NCBI RefSeq assembly: GCF_035944355.1 | Contig: NZ_DASZBH010000007.1 | Coordinates: forward strand, 62,001-126,000 | DNA length: 64,000 nucleotides | Direction: 5' to 3' | Source of the DNA: Frateuria_A sp035944355 | Lineage (GTDB): Bacteria; Pseudomonadota; Gammaproteobacteria; Xanthomonadales; Rhodanobacteraceae | Shown here: piece after piece, positions 55,009-63,753 of the stretch | Layout: every line of letters begins with the position of its first letter | Position numbering within the stretch: the stretch's first letter is position 1 | The notes under the pieces: model-generated | What the model was told of the DNA's origin: nothing | Seen by the model: only the letters and a program-made list of their open reading frames with translations | The model's database searches: none | Position numbers and translations under genes: made by a program

Positions 55009-55665
55009 ATGTGCAGCAGAGGCATGAGGCGTCTGGCGGTGACCGCTTGGTCCGTGCTGGCGTGTCCTTTGGTGGCGCACGCCACGACGGCACAGGCGCT
55101 GGCCAGCCAGGGCAACGGCCACGGCGTGCCGGCGTGCCAGTCGTGCCATGGCGCCGACGGCGGCGGCCAGGCGGCTGCGGGATTCCCGCGGCTGGCCGGG
55201 CTGGATGCCGCTTACCTGCGCAAGCAACTGGCCGACTACGCTGCCGGCACGCGGCTGCATGCCGTGATGCAGCCGATCGCGCGCGCGCTGTCGGCGGACG
55301 AGCGCGCCGCGGTGGCGGGGTACTACGCGCAGCTGCCGGCACCCCGTCCGCCCGCGGCGCCGAAGCTTCCGGCGGACGGACCCGGAGCGATGCTCGCCAT
55401 GCGCGGCCGGTGGACCGACCGCGTACCCGCCTGCGAGCAGTGCCACGGCCCCGGAGGCATCGGCGTGGGCGCGCATTTCCCGCCGCTGGCCGCACAACCG
55501 GCCGCCTACATCGCGGCGCAGCTCACGGCCTGGCAACGGGGCGAGCGCCGCAACGATCCGCTGGAGCTGATGCGGCACCTGAGCCGTGCGCTGAGTGCGC
55601 AGGACATCGCCGCCGTGGCGCAGTGGTTCGCCGCACAACCAGCCACGCGCGGCGACACCCCATGA
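55009..55665 (+). CDS. tsdB: Di-haem cytochrome c, TsdB-like
   Basis: The 218-residue protein has a signal peptide (cleavage near AHA-TT) and two haem c sites, CQSCH (about 43) and CEQCH (about 145), in a tandem cytochrome c4-like fold. With the following gene it matches TsdB, which takes electrons from thiosulfate dehydrogenase. Start could be ATG at 55024; neither has a strong ribosome site. It overlaps the next gene by four bases. Confidence 0.75.
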   Translation: MCSRGMRRLAVTAWSVLACPLVAHATTAQALASQGNGHGVPACQSCHGADGGGQAAAGFPRLAGLDAAYLRKQLADYAAGTRLHAVMQPIARALSADERAAVAGYYAQLPAPRPPAAPKLPADGPGAMLAMRGRWTDRVPACEQCHGPGGIGVGAHFPPLAAQPAAYIAAQLTAWQRGERRNDPLELMRHLSRALSAQDIAAVAQWFAAQPATRGDTP

Positions 55666-56576
55666 CGCGCCTGCCGGCCCTTGCCCTGCTCGCCCTGGCT
55701 GCGCTCGGCGCCGGCGTCGGCCATTGGCTGCCGCTGGCCCGTGCCGCCGATGCGCGGCCAGCCGCCGAGGGGCGCCAGCCCGCCTTCGTGCCGCCGCCGG
55801 AGTCGGCGATCCCGCCGGGCCCCTATGGCGACATGGTGCGCCTGGGCCGCGAGATCTTCCGGCACACCCGCCAGAACGCGCCCGCCTACGTGGGCAACGG
55901 CTTGGACTGCGCCAACTGCCACTTGGACGCCGGTCGGCTGGCCGGCTCCTCGCCGCTGTGGGGCGCCTACGGCATGTACCCGCAGTACCGCAAGAAGAAC
56001 GGACACGTGAACAGCTACGGCGAGCGCCTGCAGGGCTGCTTCATGTACAGCATGAACGGCAAGGCGCCGCCGCTGGACGACAAGGTGATCGTGGCGCTGG
56101 AAACCTATTCCTACTGGATGGCGCAGGGCGCGCCGCTGGGCGTGAAGCTCCCGGGCGCCGGTTATCCGCGCGTGCCCGCGCCGGCCAAGGCGCCCGACTA
56201 CGCCCGCGGCCAGGCCGTGTTCGACCGCGACTGCGCGCTCTGCCACGGCGCCGACGGCCAGGGCCAGCAGGTCGCCGGCCGCTACGTGTTCCCGCCGCTG
56301 TGGGGCAAGGACTCGTTCAACTGGGGGGCCGGCATGCACGAGCTGGACAAGGCCACCGCCTTCATCAAGGCCAACATGCCGCTGGGGCGCGGCGGCATGC
56401 TGAGCGACCAGGACGCCTGGGACGTGGCGATGTTCATGGACGCCCACGAGCGCCCGCAGGATCCCCGCTACACCGGCGACCTCGCCGCCACCCGCAAGGC
56501 CTTTCACGATACCCCCATGTCGCTCTACGGCCGGCGCGTCAACGGCCACCTGCTCGGCTCGCAGCCCGCACGCTGA
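55662..56576 (+). CDS. tsdA: Di-haem cytochrome c, thiosulfate dehydrogenase TsdA-like
   Basis: The 304-residue protein has a signal peptide and two haem c motifs, CANCH (about 83-87) and CALCH. Between them, GERLQGCFMYSMNG contains a Cys about 39 residues after the first haem His, in the place where TsdA has its haem-ligating Cys. TsdA joins two thiosulfates to tetrathionate in the periplasm. It overlaps tsdB by four bases and is followed by a DsrE-family gene, which also points to sulfur chemistry. The call rests on haem spacing and neighbours. Confidence 0.75.
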   Translation: MTRLPALALLALAALGAGVGHWLPLARAADARPAAEGRQPAFVPPPESAIPPGPYGDMVRLGREIFRHTRQNAPAYVGNGLDCANCHLDAGRLAGSSPLWGAYGMYPQYRKKNGHVNSYGERLQGCFMYSMNGKAPPLDDKVIVALETYSYWMAQGAPLGVKLPGAGYPRVPAPAKAPDYARGQAVFDRDCALCHGADGQGQQVAGRYVFPPLWGKDSFNWGAGMHELDKATAFIKANMPLGRGGMLSDQDAWDVAMFMDAHERPQDPRYTGDLAATRKAFHDTPMSLYGRRVNGHLLGSQPAR

Positions 56577-56705
56577 GGGAGACGTCAGCCATGCACCTGG
56601 CGTCCTACCGGCCAGCCGCGGCCGCCAGCCTTGTCCGGTGCTTCACATACCTTTCCTACACTGGACGGGCGCCTTTCGCAGGCAACCGTTCGAATGGAGG
56701 TCGAA

Positions 56706-57338
56706 ATGTCCTACAGCAAAGCCACCGCCATGTCTGATGAGCTCGCAACGTCACCCGCTCGCAAGGTATTGCTGTGGAGCGGTACCGCGCTGTTCCTGCT
56801 GGCCGCTTGCGCCATCGCCGTGGTGCTGGCCAACCGCAGTCCGACGCCGGACCCGCGCCTGGCTTACCCACGCATCCAAGCCGCCGGCGGCGTGCTGCCG
56901 GTGGGTCCGCACGCACTGATGCCCTCGACCACCACCGACCATCGCCTGTATGTGGACGTGGACGGCGACGGCCGCGAACGCGGCGGCGTCAACGCGCGCC
57001 TCCACACCGCCGCCAAGCTGCTCAACCTCTACGCGCTCGCCGGCGTGCCGGACGACAAGGTGCACCTGGTCGTGCTGTTCTACGGCAAGGGCGTGGACCT
57101 GGCCCTGTCCGACGAGGCCTACCAGGAGAAGTTCGGCCACCCCAACCCCAACGCCGACGTCATCAAGCAACTCCGCCAGGCCAACGTGTCGATGGTGGTC
57201 TGCGGGCAGGCGCTGGGCCACCAGAACTTCGTCACCTCCGACATCCGCCCCGGCATGACGCTGGCGCTCTCGGCCCTGACCGCACGCGAGGAACTGCAGG
57301 CCGTGGGCTATGGCGAGGTGCCCAAGGAGCCCGAGTAG
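56706..57338 (+). CDS. Membrane-anchored DsrE family protein
   Basis: The 210-residue protein has one N-terminal membrane helix (about 22-44) and a DsrE-like domain facing the periplasm: LHTAAKLLNLYALAGVPDDKVHLVVLFYGKGVDLAL and the conserved Cys in SMVVCGQALGHQNF. DsrE-fold proteins carry sulfur on this Cys. It follows tsdA by 129 bases; GGAGG precedes the ATG. Together with TsdB/TsdA it suggests a periplasmic thiosulfate/sulfur module. Confidence 0.85.
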   Translation: MSYSKATAMSDELATSPARKVLLWSGTALFLLAACAIAVVLANRSPTPDPRLAYPRIQAAGGVLPVGPHALMPSTTTDHRLYVDVDGDGRERGGVNARLHTAAKLLNLYALAGVPDDKVHLVVLFYGKGVDLALSDEAYQEKFGHPNPNADVIKQLRQANVSMVVCGQALGHQNFVTSDIRPGMTLALSALTAREELQAVGYGEVPKEPE

Positions 57339-57418
57339 CGCTCGCCCGCAGGGCCTGCTGCGCCAGATGACAGCCGGAGGGCCCGTCCGGCGGGCGCCGG
57401 GGCTTGTCCGCCCCGTGG

Positions 57419-57922
57419 CTATTGTTGCCAGCAGGTGGCGGTCTGATCGTTGCCGCCGGCGTCGGACGCCGATTTGACGTTTTCGCTGGTCACGCTGATC
57501 GATGCGCAGGTGGTATCCCGCGCCTGCGGCGATCCCGACGCGGGGCTTGCGGTGAGCTTGTACGAAGTGGACAGCGCGCCGGACGTGCCTGCGGCCAGGG
57601 CGATCGCGTAGAACCCCCCTGGCGAGGTAGCCGGCAGGGCGTTGCAGCCGGCCGGCGGCGACGTGGAGTTGACCTTGCTGTAGTCGAACGTCTGCGCGTA
57701 GCAGCGCTCCAGTATCCCCTGGTCCAGGGAAAACGCCGCGTAGGCGTCGGACCGCCGGCTACGCTGGGCGTAGCGCAGGTAGTTCGGAATCGCGATCGCC
57801 GCGAGAATGGCGACGATCGCGACCGTAACCATCAGTTCTATCAGGGTGAAGCCGCGCCGGCCGGGTCTGGCCGTCGGGGCCAGGACCAGCGTGTCGAGGG
57901 CGCATGGGGTTGTAGCGGTCAT
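57419..57922 (-). CDS. pilE: Type IV pilin-like protein PilE
   Basis: The 167-residue prepilin has the cleavage/methylation motif GFTLIELMVTVAIVAILAAIAIPNYLRYAQR after a long 24-residue leader, the Glu at +5, and a globular domain with a C-terminal disulfide region (GCNALP, DTTCASI, ATCWQQ). It is the last gene of the minor-pilin operon, directly after pilY1. PilE is a minor pilin in the fimT-pilVWXY1E set. Some relatives start closer to the cleavage site. Confidence 0.92.
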   Translation of the reverse strand: MTATTPCALDTLVLAPTARPGRRGFTLIELMVTVAIVAILAAIAIPNYLRYAQRSRRSDAYAAFSLDQGILERCYAQTFDYSKVNSTSPPAGCNALPATSPGGFYAIALAAGTSGALSTSYKLTASPASGSPQARDTTCASISVTSENVKSASDAGGNDQTATCWQQ

Positions 57923-57930
57923 CGTCTGCC

Positions 57931-60900
57931 TCACTGGATCTGCCACCAGCCGACGCGGCCGGACTTGTCGCCAATGGTCGGTACGGCCTTCAGCCCGTTG
58001 GCGGTACTGATGATCTGAAGGTTCGCGCCACTGCCGGTCCGCATGGTCGTCGGGGCGGCCGCATAGGCGTTGGACACGAACACGCCCGTGGGATTCTGCC
58101 CGTTCACGGTATTGCCCGGTCCCACGCTGGCGCCGCCGTTGAGCCCGATCGCGGCCCGGGAGAACGGGCCACCGGTGCCGTAGGCCACGTTCATCAGGTA
58201 GGACGTCGGCAGGCCGCATATCGAGCCGGTGCCGCCCGGAGGTACGTTGATGGTAAAGAGCACGCCACCGCTTTCCACCTGCGAGTCGGTATACGACCTG
58301 GCGCCGCCACCCAGCGGCGTGAGATCGAAATACCAGCCCTCCTGCGGCGACAACGACAGCGTGGCCGGCGGCGGCGAGGGATTGTTGATGGTGATGGGCG
58401 AATAGGTCAGGTTGACCGTGTTGTTGCTCGACAGGATCACCGGCGTGCTGGTCGAGCCGCTCGTAAAGGTACTGAGCGACAGGGTCTGTGCCTGCAAGTT
58501 GCTGCGCGTGTAGGGCATCGTCGGTGCGGTGCCCGAGGGATAACTGCTCAGGTCGCTGCTGTTGTCCCACACGCCGTAGAAGCTCTGCGGGTTGGTCGTG
58601 GTGAGGTCGCCGGTGACGAAGAAGCGCCCTGTGCCGAAGTAGACCATCAGGCCGAGTTCGGTCGGGAAATTGGGATTGGGCGTCAGCGACGGCGTGGAGG
58701 TGATGGGCTGCGGGTTGCCCGAGCTGTCGCGTGCCTGGAACAACAGCTTGACGGTCCAGTTGGACGGGTTGGCGTCGCTGATGTTGATGGCCCACAGGTT
58801 GCCCTGCAGGTCGCCTGCGTAGGCCATGTCCGCGGGCACGCCCACCAGCCCGCTGGAATTGGCGGCCGCCACGCCCGACAACCCGTTCGGCAGGCTGCTG
58901 CTGCAGGCGCTGGCCGGCACGCCGGAGGCCGAGCACAGGTTGATCTTGGCGATCACGCTGCCGTCGGACGCGTTGACGGCATAGAAGATCGGCTGTTCGC
59001 TGGCGCTGTTGTAGCCGTTGCCGAACAGCACGGCGAAGCCGTTCACCTTGGCGTTATTCGAGCTATCGGTCACCGTGACGGCATTGGAGCGCACGATGAC
59101 GGGCGTGCCGTAGCTGAGGCCCATGCCTGCGTCGGTGAATTCCCACTTCACCGCGCTCGCGACACTGGTGTCGGAGGTGAAGCCCGCAGGGTTGGTGACG
59201 TCCAGCGCGTAGACGCTCTTGCCGCCGGCGTTTTCCCCACCCACCAGCAAGGTGTGCCAGTTGCCGTCGGAGAGCAGCGCATCGCCCACCTGCGGCGAGC
59301 CATCGACGAAGAACTGGTGGTGGTAGTAGTAGAGCGGATCGGTGAGCGCATAGAGATTTCCGAACACCGCGTTCGGGATGAAGGCCATCTGCTCGTTGCC
59401 GGTCGCCGCCGAAACCCCGTGGAGCATGCCGTCGTTGGCGCCGAAATAGAGCATCGGCGTGCGGCTGGCGTTGTTGGTCACGAAGGTCTGGTAGGAACCG
59501 TCCGGGAAATAGCTGGACGGCGGCCCGACGAAGGCGGGCGAACTGTCGACCACGTCGCCGAGCAGGTGCGCGCGGTTCCGGAACGGGCCGCCGCTGGTCT
59601 GTTCCTTCGCGTGGCTGCCCCTGAGGTAGTCGACGCGTATCTGTCCGTTGCTGTCGGAGGGTTGCAGCTGCCCGCGCAGGGTGGTCGAGAGGTTGCTCCA
59701 CTGGAATGGCACGCCGACCGGCGCCACGGTGCCCGAACTGTCCGTGTGATAGGGATCCCAGGTGGCGATGTTGCGTGCGGTTCCCTGGATGTCCAGTTGG
59801 GCCTGCACGCTCCAGGTCGGCGTGCTGCTGATCACGGCGCCGGTGCTGATGCTGTATTCGTCCAGGTCGCCGATCCACGCGTTGCCGGTGGAGGCGCCCG
59901 GGGTGAACGTGGCCTGGTAGACCATCGAGTTCGCGTTCAACGAGGTGGAATTGGCCGCCGCGGAGCTCGAGGAACTGTTCTGGCTGGACACGTTGGCCAG
60001 GATCGCCTGCAGGTCGGTCACCAGCGCGGCCGGGCTGGTGGCCTTGAAATACTTGTCCGGGCTGGCCGAGGCGGTGCCGCCGGCTACGGCCATCGCCGCC
60101 AGCGTGGCAGCCGCCTGCGGGTTCTTGCTGGGGTCGACGCCGGCGCCCAGGCCGATCACGTAGGTCTGGATGCCGGCCTGATTGAGGGCCTGCAACTGGC
60201 TGATGGTGTCGGTCAGCGCCTGGTCGTTGGTGGTCTTCAGCGACCCGTCCGTGTTGAACGTGGCCGTGACGCCGTAGCCGCTGGCCGATGCGCTGCCGAG
60301 GGGCGGCCAGAGCTTGTTGGCCAGGTCCTGCGTGGGCAGGCCATCGGTGATCAGGACCACGTACTGCTTGGGCTGCGCGCATCCATTGCTGCTGGTGGGC
60401 AGGCTGCTTTTCAGCGTCGCCTGGGCGCCCTTCAGCAATCCCGCCAGCGGCGACTGCACGGTCAGCGCCTTGATTTCGCTCGAGGAGCCGCTGTTCGTCT
60501 CGGGCTTCAGCGACGGCGTGAAGGCCGCCACCGCCGTATTGACCGAGCTGGTAGTGGGCGACAGGCCCGCCGTGGTCATTTTCACCACGGTAGTGCCGGT
60601 GGTGGCCGAGGCGGTGGAATAGAAGCCGAAGCCACGCTCGGCATAGATCACCTGCGTCGAATAGGGAACGTAGCCCGCGTTCGTCGGATTGGTGGAGAAG
60701 CCGCCGTTGTTGGGCGAGCTGCTGTCGTAGCCCACCGAAATGCTGCCGCTGTTGTACTGGGCAAGCGTGAAATTGGGCGGGAACGGCGAACTGGGATCGC
60801 CACCGCTCCTGTTGTAGGTGTCGAAGACGCCCGACAGCCCACTGGCGTACAGGACGTCGTTGATGCTCGGATCGTCGCTGGAGGCGGCGATCAACATATA

Positions 60901-61647
60901 GGGGTAGCCGCCGATGGTCCCGCCATACAGGCTGTCGATCGATGAGCAATTGCTCCGGACGCTGGACGAAGCACTGCTGTACTTGTAACAGGGATTGGCG
61001 ATGTAGCGCGTCCCCAACGGCGGATTCGTGTTCGAGGCCGAAAATTTGAACCCGCCCTCGGGCGACATCAGGTACACCCACGTGGTGTAGGTGGAGGAAC
61101 TGGGCGCGCTGTAGTCCATCAACGCGAAGTCGGTGCTGGGCATGTACTGCTGCAGGATCGCGCTGATGCCTGCCTTGGCCACGTTGAGCCGGCTGGCGCT
61201 GTTGTCGTACTGCGTGCCGCCGCTGCTGGTGTCGTACTCGGCGCCGCTGCTGTTGACGGTATAGGGCGCAAGGACCGTGCTGCTACCGGCCGGTACGGCG
61301 CTGCCGGCATTGAGCGGCGGTGTGAAACCGCTGGGCACCGTGTAGTCGACCGGTGAACTGGACGAGCTCAGCGAGGACAGGCCCGTGCTGCTGCCGAAGG
61401 CGCCCGAACCGGTCATGATCGCGCCGCTCAGGTCGCCGTCCATCGACTGCGAGTTGCCGAGCGCGAACAAGACCTGTGGATGCACCGGCTGCGCGACGGT
61501 CAACGGGATCTGCGAGATCGGCAGTGGCGAGGCGGTCGCCGCGCGGGCGGCCGGCGAAAGGCTCAATGCGCCGCAGAAGAACACGCCCACAGCCGCAACG
61601 AACACGGTGTTGAGCGGACGAAGGACGCGGGGCTTAGCGATGGTCAT
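57931..61647 (-). CDS. pilY1: Type IV pilus tip adhesin PilY1
   Basis: The 1238-residue protein has a signal peptide, an N-terminal von Willebrand A-like half with ALGNSQSMDGD in place of the usual metal-site DxSxS (Asn instead of the first Asp), a Ser/Thr-rich middle, and a C-terminal beta-propeller with the PilY1 signature LYFGANDGMLHGVSAATGNEQMAFIP and VGGENAGGKSVYALDVTNP. PilY1 sits at the pilus tip, starts pilus assembly and senses surfaces. It lies between pilX and pilE, in the normal operon order. Confidence 0.96.
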   Translation of the reverse strand: MTIAKPRVLRPLNTVFVAAVGVFFCGALSLSPAARAATASPLPISQIPLTVAQPVHPQVLFALGNSQSMDGDLSGAIMTGSGAFGSSTGLSSLSSSSSPVDYTVPSGFTPPLNAGSAVPAGSSTVLAPYTVNSSGAEYDTSSGGTQYDNSASRLNVAKAGISAILQQYMPSTDFALMDYSAPSSSTYTTWVYLMSPEGGFKFSASNTNPPLGTRYIANPCYKYSSASSSVRSNCSSIDSLYGGTIGGYPYMLIAASSDDPSINDVLYASGLSGVFDTYNRSGGDPSSPFPPNFTLAQYNSGSISVGYDSSSPNNGGFSTNPTNAGYVPYSTQVIYAERGFGFYSTASATTGTTVVKMTTAGLSPTTSSVNTAVAAFTPSLKPETNSGSSSEIKALTVQSPLAGLLKGAQATLKSSLPTSSNGCAQPKQYVVLITDGLPTQDLANKLWPPLGSASASGYGVTATFNTDGSLKTTNDQALTDTISQLQALNQAGIQTYVIGLGAGVDPSKNPQAAATLAAMAVAGGTASASPDKYFKATSPAALVTDLQAILANVSSQNSSSSSAAANSTSLNANSMVYQATFTPGASTGNAWIGDLDEYSISTGAVISSTPTWSVQAQLDIQGTARNIATWDPYHTDSSGTVAPVGVPFQWSNLSTTLRGQLQPSDSNGQIRVDYLRGSHAKEQTSGGPFRNRAHLLGDVVDSSPAFVGPPSSYFPDGSYQTFVTNNASRTPMLYFGANDGMLHGVSAATGNEQMAFIPNAVFGNLYALTDPLYYYHHQFFVDGSPQVGDALLSDGNWHTLLVGGENAGGKSVYALDVTNPAGFTSDTSVASAVKWEFTDAGMGLSYGTPVIVRSNAVTVTDSSNNAKVNGFAVLFGNGYNSASEQPIFYAVNASDGSVIAKINLCSASGVPASACSSSLPNGLSGVAAANSSGLVGVPADMAYAGDLQGNLWAINISDANPSNWTVKLLFQARDSSGNPQPITSTPSLTPNPNFPTELGLMVYFGTGRFFVTGDLTTTNPQSFYGVWDNSSDLSSYPSGTAPTMPYTRSNLQAQTLSLSTFTSGSTSTPVILSSNNTVNLTYSPITINNPSPPPATLSLSPQEGWYFDLTPLGGGARSYTDSQVESGGVLFTINVPPGGTGSICGLPTSYLMNVAYGTGGPFSRAAIGLNGGASVGPGNTVNGQNPTGVFVSNAYAAAPTTMRTGSGANLQIISTANGLKAVPTIGDKSGRVGWWQIQ

Positions 61648-61662
61648 GGCGATGATCCGCAG

Positions 61663-62178
61663 TCATGGTTTCTGGTAGAGCGCCTGCAGCATCACCACAC
61701 CGTGGTTACCCGGACCCACGACGCGAGCGGTAATGCGGAAAACCCTCACGACACTGCCGCCCTTGGCGCGGACCGAGGGCAGCATTTCGATCATGTACTT
61801 GCACTCGCTGACTGCCGGCACCGAGGCGCCGCACAGCGTGGAAGAAGACGCAAAATTGGACGCGCTCTTCCAGGGCAACGGCTTGCTGGCGCCGTAGTTG
61901 CTGGCGTTGAAGAAATACATGCCCCCGGTGTTGCCGTAGTACGCAGACGGCGCCGAGGAAATCGCGCCGCTGTTCAGTCCGCTGATGACGCCGGTCAGTT
62001 CGCTCTCGGCGGCCTGCAACGCGATCTGGCTGACCGCGGCGTTGGTGGCCATGCGCGTCTGCGAGCTGATCTGCTCGATGATGAGCAACGACGCGATCGT
62101 GAGGACCAGGAGCAGGATCAACACCACCGGAAGCACGATGCCGTCCTGCCGCGGCGCATGCCCGCGCGAAATGCTCAT
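61663..62178 (-). CDS. pilX: Minor pilin PilX
   Basis: The 171-residue protein has the PilX start: DGIVLPVVLILLLVLTIASLLIIEQISSQTRMATN, where the usual Phe+1 of prepilins is replaced by Ile-Val-Leu, as in the family. The rest has a Cys pair (ATLCGASV-like and ECKYMI). It overlaps pilW by four bases and precedes pilY1 by 15. It is a minor subunit of the pilus initiation complex. Confidence 0.92.
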   Translation of the reverse strand: MSISRGHAPRQDGIVLPVVLILLLVLTIASLLIIEQISSQTRMATNAAVSQIALQAAESELTGVISGLNSGAISSAPSAYYGNTGGMYFFNASNYGASKPLPWKSASNFASSSTLCGASVPAVSECKYMIEMLPSVRAKGGSVVRVFRITARVVGPGNHGVVMLQALYQKP

Positions 62179-63254
62179 AGCGTGTCGTTCCGGGGGTTGA
62201 TGGTCATGCTGAACACATGGCGCAGACGCGTGTCGGCCGGCACCGTGATCGCAGCGTTGAGCAGCTGGTAGGTCTGCGGTCCGCTGGGCATGGGCGCGGA
62301 CCCGAGGGGCCCCTCGACCAGGAAGCCGAGCCTGACCGTGGTGACGGCGGTCCAGTCGGTGACGCCGCTGGCGTCGAAGTACTCGGTCGCCTGCGACGCA
62401 GGGCCGGTGCCGTACAGGGCCTTCATGGCGATCACGCCCGGCACCATTTCGGTGACGGTCCAGGTAGCGCCGGAGGCCGCGCCGCTGGCCGGCAGCGTCA
62501 TCACGCCGCGGAACAGGGCGCTCTGGCCGGAATCGCCCTTGCCCACGAAAAACACGGTCTGCTGCAGCGGAATGATCTGGGAATCCTTCGGATAGGCCGG
62601 CGTGCCGTTCGGCCCGCTGCTGAAGGCCAGGCTGGTGCCACTGATGCTGGTGATCTCGAAGGCGGAACTCTTGCCGCAGTCCGAAATGGCCACCATCTGC
62701 GGACCGCCGCCGTTAATCTTGCTGAGCTGGCTGACATCGTTGACGAGGATCGGGCTGCCCAGCACGGGAGCCTGTACGCCGATGGGCGAGGCGCCCGGGG
62801 CCGCCCCGATCATCGAGATCACGTCGCTGCCCTGCTCCGCACCGCCAGCCTTCACCAGCGAGGCGTCCAGGGTGGGCGTCCAGTCCTTGGCCGTGGTGTC
62901 GTTCGCGCTGTTGTCCACGACCTGCGTGGGGACGGTGCCTGTGAAACCCTTCACGCTGCTGGTGGTATCGAAGGTCAGGGGCGTGGCATGCGTGCCGATG
63001 TAGGAGACGATGCCGCTGCTGATCGCGCCGCAGCCCACGAAACCCGTGCCGCGCGCCACCGGCGAGATGACCGCCGAAATCGCATTGTCGGCGTCCTGGA
63101 TCAGCGCCTGCGCGGACGAGTTGCTGTAGACCTGCCGTTCGGCCACGAAGATCACGATTACGCCAGCGGCAACGACCAGGCCGATCGCCATCGCGATCAT
63201 CAGCTCGATCAGTCCGAACCCCTTTACACGGCGGGTTGTGGGTTTCGCTCTCAT
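62175..63254 (-). CDS. pilW: Minor pilin PilW
   Basis: A 359-residue prepilin with the cleavage motif GFGLIELMIAMAIGLVVAAGVIVIFVAERQVY after a 12-residue leader, the family motif ALIQDADNAISAV, and conserved RGTGFVGCG. It is a minor pilin of the tip complex. The start at 63254 gives MRAKPTTRRVKGFGLIEL; the frame is open further upstream, but that part lies in pilV. It overlaps pilV by four bases and pilX by four. Confidence 0.94.
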   Translation of the reverse strand: MRAKPTTRRVKGFGLIELMIAMAIGLVVAAGVIVIFVAERQVYSNSSAQALIQDADNAISAVISPVARGTGFVGCGAISSGIVSYIGTHATPLTFDTTSSVKGFTGTVPTQVVDNSANDTTAKDWTPTLDASLVKAGGAEQGSDVISMIGAAPGASPIGVQAPVLGSPILVNDVSQLSKINGGGPQMVAISDCGKSSAFEITSISGTSLAFSSGPNGTPAYPKDSQIIPLQQTVFFVGKGDSGQSALFRGVMTLPASGAASGATWTVTEMVPGVIAMKALYGTGPASQATEYFDASGVTDWTAVTTVRLGFLVEGPLGSAPMPSGPQTYQLLNAAITVPADTRLRHVFSMTINPRNDTL

Positions 63255-63742
63255 AGCACGGTAACCAGCGTGAAGGTCGGGTTTGCCGCGGTCTTGCTTG
63301 CGCCGAACGCGGACTGCGCGGGCCGGTCGCTCCATTGCACCAGCACGGTGACCGTGCTGCCTCCGGTTCCGGTGGCGACGCTGACCGAGCCCAATCCCGA
63401 GGGAAGATCCTTCTTCAAGCCGGTCTGCCACTGCCAGATGTCGTAGGCGGCCATCTGTGCCGATGTGCAGAGCTTCACGCCACAGTCCGGCGACGGGGCG
63501 GTGGTCGACGGCGCGGTCAAGCTGGCCGTATAGGCGCTGGAGGTCTGCGCAGCCACGGCGTTCGCGCGAATGCGATCCACCATGTCATAGGCGTATTGCA
63601 CGGCCTGCTGCTTGAGGTAGTTCGAGCTGGCGCTGCGGGTAGCCGTGAGCAGGGTGCCGGCGACGCCCAGCATGCCCAGCGAAACGACCACTACCGCCAC
63701 CAGCACTTCGATCAGGGTGAAACCGCGTTGGGCTCGTTGCAT
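63251..63742 (-). CDS. pilV: Minor pilin PilV
   Basis: A 163-residue prepilin: MQRAQRGFTLIEVLVAVVVVSLGMLGVAGTLLTA with a seven-residue leader, then YAYDMVDRIRANAVA and CGVKLCTSAQMAAYDIWQWQ. The last segment is diagnostic of PilV. It is the second gene of the minor-pilin operon here, after fimT. A GTG two codons earlier is also possible. Confidence 0.94.
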   Translation of the reverse strand: MQRAQRGFTLIEVLVAVVVVSLGMLGVAGTLLTATRSASSNYLKQQAVQYAYDMVDRIRANAVAAQTSSAYTASLTAPSTTAPSPDCGVKLCTSAQMAAYDIWQWQTGLKKDLPSGLGSVSVATGTGGSTVTVLVQWSDRPAQSAFGASKTAANPTFTLVTVL

Positions 63743-63753
63743 GTTCACACCGC

